DNA of 64,000 nt, from NCBI GenBank assembly GCA_964020155.1, contig OZ026548.1, positions 4,437,397 through 4,501,396 of the forward strand, given 5' to 3'. The translations under genes were made by a program, and so were the position numbers. The stretch is from Chondrilla cf. caribensis. Taxonomy: Eukaryota; Porifera; Demospongiae; Chondrillida; Chondrillidae. Positions 36,923 to 64,000 of this stretch are shown one piece after another; positions within the stretch are counted from its first letter, which is position 1, and the number at the start of each line of letters is the position of its first letter. The notes below the pieces were generated by a model, which saw only the letters and a program-made list of their open reading frames with translations, was not told where the DNA came from and did not search any database.

Positions 36923-37235
36923 GGTCACGGTAGCCGGTTGGTCAGGTGACACGACTCTAGGCTCCAGGTCGCGGGTTCGAAATCGAGAGAGGACGGTTTT
37001 TTTCTCTGAAAAAAAAGATCTCACTTCCTGGTGGTCAGTCGCAATACTCTCTACAAAGAACCGTAGAGGGGAGCTTTGGGACTCGCGGCTGACCTCCCAG
37101 CTAGAATAGTGTCTTCTGCATTCGCGGAATGACCAAGTACACAGTATCTGTGGAAAGTCCCTATAAAACCGACCATGGGTTTGTTCGACCCCGAGTGGGT
37201 GACCTTTTTTTAATTTTTTTTTTTCAACTCAAGGC
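36923..37235. mobile_element. tRNA-derived SINE-like element, unit 2 copy
   Basis: Same structure as 31892-32205. The B-box is GGTTCGAAATC, one base off consensus; the body and T-rich tail are conserved. Confidence 0.65.
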
Positions 37236-37640
37236 ACCACCCATAACCAATGTACTGTATGTTGTATGCATCGATCATTATACAATCACTACATGTACCA
37301 CACAAATGGGGAGCACTATATATGTACGACAATGCAGGAATGATTGACAACAATATTATGTATAGACTAGTTATTAGACTAGTGGTAGCTACTAATAAGT
37401 GATTATTATCACCGATTGGGTACTCTAAAAGTAATTTTTAGGGGTTGCTTGAAAATGATGCCCTATTTTGAAACTCCAAGAATTAGAAATTGGTCTGGAA
37501 TTCAGGCATAATGGGTATGCCAAACGTATACTAACAGCGAAGCCCAAAAAGAGATGTCTAAGTAGTTCCAGTGTGTGTGTGGTGGGGGGGGGGAATACTT
37601 GTTGGTTTGGTGTAATAGGATTAATTGTACTATTGTATTA
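37197..37640. repeat. partial third unit of the segmental duplication
   Basis: Repeats the first 400 bp or so of units 1 and 2 (GGGTGACC with T-tract, GTACTGTATGTTGTATGCATC, then TGAAAATGATGCCCTATTTTG and the G-run near 37582). It then diverges into unique sequence. Confidence 0.88.
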
Positions 37641-38052
37641 TGTTAATAGTAATAATATTATGTATAATAATATGCAATCGGGTATGTTACAAAAATTAGA
37701 GAAAAATCTGTTTTGAGCACACAAGAAAAAATGAAATACTACTTCAATCACTTGCACACCATGCAGTTATACATTAGACTGCTGATCATGGCTATGTTGT
37801 CTATCTCATGGATCACAATGGGGTTATAACGAGGTCTTCATGGGAGCTATCTTGTGTAGTGTTGATCCTTATAAGGAAAGAACATACGTTGGTGATCCAC
37901 ACAACAAACCCATACATGGCTATGACAGTATACTTTACTTCACATGACCACACTCCACAGTCTACAACACCAATTCACTATATGCCAAAAGGCTACATCA
38001 CAAACTCACTCCATACCACACAGTATACATCATACACTACATCCCACCATTC

Positions 38053-52394
<14,342 letters not shown>

Positions 52395-53493
52395 GTACAG
52401 CGAGGTCTTGTCAATCCGCCACAATTCATTTTAAAAGTTTCGCGGATTAACTGAATATTTATTAGTACCCATAATATTTTTCATTAGTAATGGAAATTGT
52501 GACAGATGAATAGATTTGGTGGATTAATTGGAACTAAACTAACTAAATTATTACATACATGTACTAATTTCATGAGGAATTTGATGGACGTACGTAGCTA
52601 TGCAGTACATGAATTACACAGTGATTAGAGGAAAGGATTCCACTACGAAAGTGACATTACTGTACAGGACGAACGCCTCAGTGGGCTATCTACCATGAAG
52701 CCATACATTGCGAAACTGTAAATGGCCAAAATACATAATAATGATATTAGAAGGCGATTTCACATCTGGGTGTTTGAGTACAAACATTCGTGGACCAGGC
52801 CTGGGAGAGCGAACAAAATGAGACGTTACAATTGGAGCATTGGAGACCTGTGCTGAAGTAGACTATGTTAGCGTTCGTTAGAAACGGAGAAGTTGACCAG
52901 GAATGCAGCTGAAGGTCGAGGTGGAAGAAGACGCCGGTTCGCACCTGATTGCAACTGGGAGCTAGACACTGCTACTAAGTGCCTCAGTCGAAGAGTGGAT
53001 GGATAGATCTAGGCCTACGTACATTATGATCCGAACAATTCGTTAACGTCAACTACGATCGCTCAAGTCAAAATAGACTCTCTCTCCAACCTTGTGTGGT
53101 GGAGAGATAAAGCGTTCGTGACGATAGTTGTTCCCCTAAACCGTGTGGACGTTATACCTCTCACGGGACACCGTTACCCCTCATAAGCACCAGGCACTTG
53201 TGGTGAAGCCAGATGTGCTGGGACTCACGTATCCGACATTCCTCTTCTCTACTCCAACCACCGAAACACTGCTCACGTACACGGTCCTCACATCCACAGC
53301 TGCATAAACAGCCATCCTTTTCTGTGTGGGGTGAAATGCTACCAGTTAGTGTTGTCATGTCGCGTGACACCCTTATTTGGCTGGGGTGAATGGGCGTGGC
53401 CAATATATAAGATAAACTGTACTTGTACATTGCATTTAAAATGACATTATTAATAATGTATTAAATAAGAGTAATTTCAAAAATGTGATGGTG
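52395..53493. other. region between PX-SH3 5' end and FAM173 3' end
   Basis: Presumed promoter and 5' leader of the PX-SH3 gene. 52395-52450 looks like a MITE end (ACAGCGAGGTCTTG, AATCCGCC, CGCGGATTAAC). A minus-strand frame at 53430-53161 contains a Cys/Arg-rich stretch (CLCSCGCEDRVREQC) but shows no family and no phase link. Confidence 0.5.
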
Positions 53494-53984
53494 TCAATTT
53501 TTTTTACAGTTGGACATGTGGTATTGCCAAACTGAATGAGGACCGTGACCATATTTGGCAGAAGGTGTCCATTTTTGAATTGGAAATCTACATGCAATGA
53601 CCTGTGTTGGAGGTTCGAGTTCAGTTTCGCATTTTTCCCGCAAAGTTTCCATCTGAAATGCAAAGCAGAATTAGATGAGCAGTCCTGGATGGGGCACAGG
53701 CTATACGTATGTTATACGTAGGTGTACTCACCATTTCCTGCACCCCAAATACCACAACGGTGTCAAATGTCTGCAGGTTAACCTGAAAACAATTCAATAC
53801 TGAAACCAAGTTTGTTAGAAAGCAAACACTATACATTAGTGTATTGTCACATATGTTAAAGACTTTCACTTATGCACACCACAATAAATATTGGGGGCAT
53901 ACAAATGTGTGCATGACACAGCTACACATAATAGCATACATACAGTACACATAAAACACCTACACCTACACCCCCACCCCCACC

Positions 53985-54027
<43 letters not shown>

Positions 54028-55161
54028 ACACACACACACACCTTGAATAAATCCTTTACATGGAATTCTGTACAATGAGAGACTCTATTCACTACTGCAA
54101 GCATTCTTGAATATAAAACCAGCCATGGATTCAGTTCGTATCCCACAGCATAGATGCCACTCTTAGCCGCTGCAATGACCTGAGGACAGAAGGCGTTTGT
54201 CGACCATAACAACACCACAGGCACTCAATACTCTGGTTAATACAATAAACAGTGACAGCACTGTAAAATATCTACAATACCAATGAGATTGATGAAAAAT
54301 AATCCACTAGCACAGTTGTATAACAAGACATTACGGGATAGATTGACAAGGGATCTTAAGTGGGGGATGAAACATTGCAGTCAATAATCCAATTGTTAAC
54401 CTGAAGTGTGTTATTCATTATAACAAGATTTCCTTTGACTAGTACAGCACATCAAACAATTTCTACAATAACATGTAAGGAATGTCAAGATGACCACAAT
54501 CGTTCCACAGAGCCTTAAGGACCTCTGAATTGGGGAAACCTCCATAATAAGGACTCCAATCTGTGTCCCTGTGCAGTACTGTGGTGTATTATATGACCTC
54601 TGAATACAGAAAACCTCTGTAATGAGGACTAAAATTAAGGTCCCAAATGTCCTTAATAGAGAGGTCCCACTGTATACCCTTGGAGCAGAGAGACAGCTAG
54701 CCTATTATAATGATGATTTCACCTTTACAGTTTACATATTCTTTTTATAATTCATTTTCAGTATGAATTAGCATCTGTTACAATATAGCTGCATGCTGCC
54801 TCCGTACTGTCTAATTAACGTGCGTGTGCGTATGTGTGCGTGTGCGTATGTGTGCGTGTACATGTGTGTGGTTGTGGGTGTGTAAGACTAGTACTACTCT
54901 CCAAAAAAGAAAATGTTCTCCACTCACTACTCTTCCATCTCCACTACCCAGGTCTACTGCTTTCCCCGTTCTCCCTCTCAAAAGAGACACGACAATTTCA
55001 ATCTGTTGTGGTGTAGCAGGAACGTAGGGCAGACAAAATTTCCGTAAAGCTGGTAAAACGAAGGGAACGGATAAAGCCACGATGCTTGCTGCTAATCCAC
55101 CAATTGCAAAAGCTACTTTTCTTCCTCTTGTCGAATTCGCCCCTGAAGTAGAGCTGATCAT
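53494..55161 (-). CDS. FAM173: FAM173-family (ATPSCKMT/ANTKMT) mitochondrial lysine methyltransferase
   Basis: Four exons: 55161-54928, 54179-54042, 53782-53732 and 53652-53494, all phase 0, giving 193 residues. The N-terminus has a hydrophobic membrane segment ([20 protein letters not shown]). It is followed by [14 protein letters not shown] and the S-adenosylmethionine motif [12 protein letters not shown]. Next come [13 protein letters not shown], then VVVFGV and [13 protein letters not shown] near the C-terminus, all family signatures. Human members trimethylate a lysine of the ATP synthase c-subunit (ATPSCKMT) or of the adenine nucleotide translocase (ANTKMT); which substrate applies here cannot be told. 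The protein is slightly shorter than the human ones (about 230). The start codon is 131 bp from the divergent NFATC2IP start. The donor of exon 2 lies in a CA tract. Confidence 0.92.
54505..54675. mobile_element. MITE-like element in FAM173 intron 1
   Basis: Contains repeated ACCTCTGAAT/AAACCTCTGTAATGAGGAC blocks and ends CTTAATAGAGAGGTCCCACTGTATA, matching the right ends of 49860-49903 and related elements. Confidence 0.6.
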
Positions 55162-55292
55162 CTTAGTTAAGAATGTTTAGCTAAGGCCTAGGCCGAGCGC
55201 GAGACGTAGCATTCGCAGCCATTTTGAAGAAAAACGGCAGTTATTGCATAATAGAGCAAACGAGTTAGCCAATTTGTGCGCCATAAACTAAA
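55162..55292. promoter_or_regulatory. divergent promoter interval, FAM173 / NFATC2IP
   Basis: 131 bp between opposite start codons. It contains several CpG dinucleotides and no TATA box that I can see. A shared bidirectional promoter is inferred. Confidence 0.55.
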
Positions 55293-56969
55293 ATGGCGGC
55301 AGATTCCGATGAAGATGAGCTCTTTACATTTGCCGCTCCCAAGTCCCCTACTATTACCAGAAAGAGGTCGTCTATTGACGATGGAGAAGAATTGTACATA
55401 ATGGACTCAGATGAAGACGATCCTCCTCGCCGTAGAACAACTGTAATAGCGGATGGATCCAAAGGGGCCTCCTTGTTGAGGAATCTTCAATGTTCCAGTG
55501 GCTCAAAAGATGAAGTGTCCCCCAAAAAGCCGAAAAATACCCCAAGGTACCTTCAATATCATTTTCTGACATTAATGTGTTATATGTAGATTACACAATG
55601 TGATTTTGAGGGCGGGGACCGGGAAGACACTCATTACTCTATGTACATCGTAACATGGGCTATAATGGATGCAAAAATGTGAGCCTCAGGCACAGTGGTG
55701 AATTGGAAAATTGCACGATAAACAAAGTGTTTGTCGTGTGAGACCATGAATATATGTAATGGAGAGTACATGATAATATCATGCATAAAGTTTTAATTAT
55801 AACGAACACACACTAATACCTAATTCAACTATAGAATATAGCAGCTCAAGTGTTCCACGTGGATTTTGTGGGCCTGTAAGATGACCAGAGAGGTTGAAAT
55901 CAACTGAATGAGCCAGTTCATCTCTTAGGGCTGTTCTCTCGGACATAGAGGTTGGCAGGGCAATTAATGTTACAGTTATTACCGTATAGTGGGAAATTTT
56001 CACGGGACAAAATTTTTGCAGATGGCTCAAAAAATGAAAATTCGCGGATAAAATTTTCACAGATGCTGACCAGAGTCACGCGACAGAACAGTGAGAACGC
56101 CTAATTCGCGGCTAAAATTTTGCGGATGTTAGGCAAACCGCAAAATCCGCAAAAAATTTTGTCTTGTGAATATTTCCCGCTATATGGTATTTTTCATCAA
56201 TCAAATGTAATCACTGTTTTAAGCTATAATAAGAGGTAGCTTTGGAGGATATGGTACTCGTAATTCATTCCTGGAATTGTCAGATGTTTTCAATTTGATT
56301 TGTGATTTTACTTCTTCCAGCTCAGCAGACAACAAGCAGGTCCTAAACCTCGATGATTCTGACTCGGATGACCTGGATGAGAACTGGAGTCCTAGTCCCT
56401 GCAAGTATTCTCACACAGCAAGTAGCATCGTGAGGTGAGCTGAGGAGTGCGGTATAGCCATATAGGCTGTATGCGGCATTGTGTGGTGTAACAGTACAGG
56501 CTGTATCCCACACTGTGTGATGTAACAGTACAGGCTGTATGTATGTGGCATTACAGGTTGTAAGTAGCATTATGAGGTGAAACAAGGAGTGTGGTGTGTG
56601 TCAGTACAGGGTGTATCATTATGTGGTTAGATGAGGAGTGTCCTGTGCACTGTGGTGCATATGGGGTCGGTGCTTGTTGTGTTGGTGATTTTCATGGTCT
56701 GTGTCTCATTCTCTCCTTCCAACCATCTCATGTTGGCTGCTGGATCACATTCTTCCAACAGAGACAGTCGTGCACTTTTGGAAAGCATGCGACAACGTAA
56801 TAGAGGAGTTGCTCATGTTTCCAATATCTCTTTTTCTTTGGATGAGACTCCTTCCCCTTCATCGATGTCTAAATCAATGACACTTCGTATTAGAATTGGT
56901 AGCTCAACCGAACGATTTTCTGTGCGAGTGGTGAGTTGTGTGTGCGTGTGTGTGTGTGTGTACTGTGCG

Positions 56970-57039
<70 letters not shown>

Positions 57040-57044
57040 GTGCG

Positions 57045-57111
<67 letters not shown>

Positions 57112-58545
57112 ATGTTGTGGGGGTAGTTTTGGTTTGTATGGTTGTTGTGTATATCACATTTTGTGTGTTGAATTGTTTTGCATTTGTTTCCACAGCATGT
57201 ACATGTACACAACTGTAGTCTTTGTCTGTTTGCAGACGGAGCCCTTTTCCTCAATTCTGGAACGGGTTGCTGACAAGCTTCAAGTTGAACCAAAGTCCAT
57301 CCTTCTCACGCACCAGAATCAGACCATCACTAATAGGGACACTCCAGAAAGCCTGAATATCAATACCACTGACTTTATAGGTGCGTACATGAACACATGC
57401 ACACACCTAGTACATATTGTGTGTATGTATATGGACAATTGCATTGTAGTTGTGTCATTCAAGCATATTATATACGTACGGTATACTCTACATACCGTAC
57501 ACAATATGTATGTACGTATGTGTATGTGCATACTAAAATAATATGGAATAGATACACTAGCCTGAATGGCCCATGACAGAAATAAAATCCATTCAATTTA
57601 ATTAATTTAATAGACATAATTTGATAAGAGGAATATCCAATAACTGGAACTAATTTTGTGAGTCCCTTACAGTGCATCTTAATGGGTTTCTATTGTACAT
57701 CTTCCTCTCTGACCACCTTCAGATGGCGTTGTAGTAGATGGAATCAAGGATGATGAGGAAGATGATGGGAGTGATACGGAAGGAATTTTAGTTCGGGTTC
57801 AATCAGAGAAGCACGCTGAACTGTACAAGACAACAAAGGTTAGTTTGTGTTGTGTTTGTAGCTATTATCCACCTCGCTGTCTGGAATATTCATGGTGTGT
57901 GCTGTATACACCTGGTATGTGTGTGGGTTGGTATGGAGTTCAAGAGTGAATAAACAGCCAAATATCACACAACATAATACAGCGGGACACATATACTGGT
58001 ATCTTGCATAGTATGGATAAAACACAGTCACCACATACGTGGAATATCCAGTATAGTGGATGAAACAGGCCAACACCTATAGTATATTAGCATTACAATC
58101 AATAATAACCAGCAAAATAGCTAATGATAATAGATAGTGTAAGTACGTACAGTGAAATATGCTATTAAGACCACTTCTGTACTAAGACCACCTGTCCTTA
58201 GCGACCACTGTTAGAATATCCACTATGTCACCCTAACTACAATACTACATCTTCACCTGTCTACAGAGACCACCTATTCCTGGTCCCTTTGGTGGTCTCA
58301 ATAATATTATGCAGGTTTCACTGTATAGGAGAGATGATGAATAGCATAGTATGCTTGACCAGCTACGTACTGTGTGTTGTATGCAGAGTGGACCACTCGG
58401 TAAAATAATGCAGAAATTTGCAGAAAAGATTGGCATATCAGTGGAGAAGATAAAGTTCCATTTTGATGGAGACAAAGTCCTTCCTAGCCAAACGGCCGAG
58501 GACCTCGGAATGGAGGATGAAGACACAATTGATGCTACTATTTAG
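55293..58545 (+). CDS. NFATC2IP: NFATC2-interacting protein (NIP45/Rad60-Esc2 family)
   Basis: Six exons: 55293-55546, 56321-56404, 56762-56930, 57236-57380, 57723-57838 and 58387-58545. Phases chain to 308 residues. The N-half is acidic and low in complexity (SDEDELF, MDSDEDDPPRR, LDDSDSDDLDENW). The C-half holds two ubiquitin-like folds. The first spans exons 3-4 (MTLRIRIG, then FSSILERVADKLQVEP). The second spans exons 5-6 (GILVRVQSEKHAELYKTTK, then PLGKIMQKFAEKIG, FHFDGDKVLPSQTAEDLGME) and ends DEDTIDATI with no di-glycine, as expected for a SUMO-like domain that is not conjugated. Rad60/Esc2/NIP45 proteins bind the SUMO E2 and act in genome stability; NIP45 also binds NFAT. It is nuclear. 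A canonical AATAAA lies at 58667-58672. Intron 3 is mostly a GT microsatellite. Confidence 0.9.
56938..57112. repeat. (GT)n microsatellite
   Basis: About 175 bp of GT with two TGTGCGTGTTTG interruptions about 75 bp apart, suggesting internal duplication. It begins eight bases after an exon of NFATC2IP. Confidence 0.95.
58148..58327. mobile_element. MITE-like element, TAAGACCAC family
   Basis: Left end TACAGTGAAATATGCTATTA, right end ATTATGCAGGTTTCACTGTA, with repeated AGACCACCT blocks inside. It lies in the last NFATC2IP intron. Confidence 0.75.
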
Positions 58546-58666
58546 TCCCCTGTTGACCAAAGACCCCAAGTGACACCAGTCACACCACACACATACCTTA
58601 GCTGGTGGCTGACTCTGTACATATACTTCAAGACGTTGACATTACATTGGTGTGCGTATGTGCATA

Positions 58667-58672
58667 AATAAA
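58667..58672 (+). terminator. polyadenylation signal of NFATC2IP
   Basis: AATAAA, 122 bp after the stop codon and followed by a T-rich stretch. Confidence 0.7.
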
Positions 58673-58887
58673 TTCTTTCACCATTTTATTCAATCTCATT
58701 TAGTTATTTTTCTACTCATTATGAACTGTACGGGGGGGGGGGCAATGTGTTATCTCTACTAAGTAACTTTTGAATTAAGTATATCAACTTCAGTTGTATA
58801 ATTGTATAAAGATCCCTACATATGTAAGATTACAGTATATTATTGTCGTAATAATTAGCGTATGACCCTCACATTTATAAAGAACAT

Positions 58888-59071
58888 ACAGTCCAACTTG
58901 CTTAGTATGTACCTTGAAGGGCATACCAAATCTGTACTTCTTATCAGTGGTACTTACTACCAGTACTGGTTGACATTCGTAGTGTACATGAGCTAGGGAC
59001 TGAGTGAAGTGTACTCACTAACCAGGAGTGTGTACTAACCCAAGTACTTACTAAGCAAGTTGTACTGTAGT
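58888..59071. mobile_element. MITE-like element with TTGCTTAGTA ends
   Basis: Left end ACAGTCCAACTTGCTTAGTA, right end TACTAAGCAAGTTGTACTGT, nearly perfect inverted repeats of about 20 bp. The interior carries GTACTTACTA words. It lies between NFATC2IP and HGH1. Confidence 0.8.
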
Positions 59072-59434
59072 TAAATATGTGAATTTTCACATTGTATTAT
59101 ACTTGCACTGTACAGTAGCCACATATAATAATTATCAATATTTGAGTATAAAATATATTACCTTCAATGTTATCAGAAGGTCTGCATGTATATAGCACCT
59201 TCAGAGAGGTGCATGTGCATGCACGCGGGCATTGGTCTTACTGTTACTGCATGTGTGTCAAGGGGGCACAAGGTAGGCAATGTGGTGACTAGTGACAAAG
59301 AATAAAAATCACACACAAGATCACACAAACAATAATAACATTAGTAGAATTATACAAATGGAAAGAAGTTTTTATGTATAATAATAGATTTTGAATTTTC
59401 TGTATGCACTTATTATAAAACATTATATAACGAA

Positions 59435-64000
<4,566 letters not shown>

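Larger units (their letters stand above)
32167..37196. repeat. segmental duplication, unit 2
   Basis: A 5.0-kb direct repeat of 26752-32166. It differs by small indels, a longer satellite intron, a longer CA tract (35768-36085) and an internal deletion of about 0.8 kb at 33812. A partial third unit follows from 37197 to about 37610. Confidence 0.93.

Noticed and set aside
52395..52424. Longer N-terminus for the PX-SH3 protein (WRIDKTSLYM...)
   Set aside because: The frame is blocked by TAA just upstream, there is no acceptor, and the sequence matches a MITE end. The ATG at 52394 was preferred.

Overview
This is eukaryotic nuclear DNA, almost certainly from an animal and most likely an early-branching marine invertebrate such as a sponge; the species assignment is inference. 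The reasons are spliced genes with GT-AG introns whose phases chain exactly, metazoan gene families (TRAF-like RING protein, PX/SH3 scaffold, NFATC2IP, HGH1, FAM173 methyltransferase, DDX21), short intergenic distances, nested genes, and introns full of (CA)n tracts, TACGTA-type words and short inverted-repeat elements. No bacterial operons, CRISPR array, rRNA or functional tRNA was seen.

Layout. 1-5250: repeat-rich, no gene I can name. 5250-9500: a microsatellite-poor island with two tandem intronless class I fructose-bisphosphate aldolases on the minus strand. 9675-19157: a plus-strand gene of 19 exons for a DDX21/DDX50-type nucleolar DEAD-box helicase, head to head with the second aldolase. 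19600-26270: a cluster of intronless XPG/FAM120 (Asteroid)-like nuclease-fold genes on the minus strand: two full-length copies, one C-terminal fragment, one further remnant and a duplicated helicase exon. 26750-37200: two tandem segmental copies (5.4 and 5.0 kb) of a minus-strand gene that combined ankyrin repeats with an NBR1-like LIR and UBA; both copies carry disabling changes. A tRNA-derived SINE sits at each junction.

38053-52394: a minus-strand gene of about 21 exons for a PX-SH3-SH3-SH3 scaffold (p47phox/NOXO1/Tks class) followed by a RILP-type RH2-like helix. Its intron 40826-45345 contains a complete three-exon gene on the same strand for a small single-pass membrane protein with an NPVY tail. 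53494-55161: FAM173 (ATPSCKMT/ANTKMT) lysine methyltransferase, minus strand, sharing a 131-bp promoter interval with NFATC2IP (plus, 55293-58545). 59435-64000: HGH1, minus strand, running off the window end, with an intronless TRAF-like gene on the opposite strand inside its large intron.

Functional links: these are mostly independent housekeeping genes (glycolysis, rRNA biogenesis, mitochondrial methylation, SUMO-linked genome maintenance, eEF2 folding). The scaffold, membrane-tail, TRAF-like and Ank-LIR-UBA genes are the signalling/autophagy part. The most unusual items are the Ank-LIR-UBA pseudogene pair, the PX/SH3/RH2 scaffold with its same-strand nested gene, and the local expansion of FAM120-like genes.
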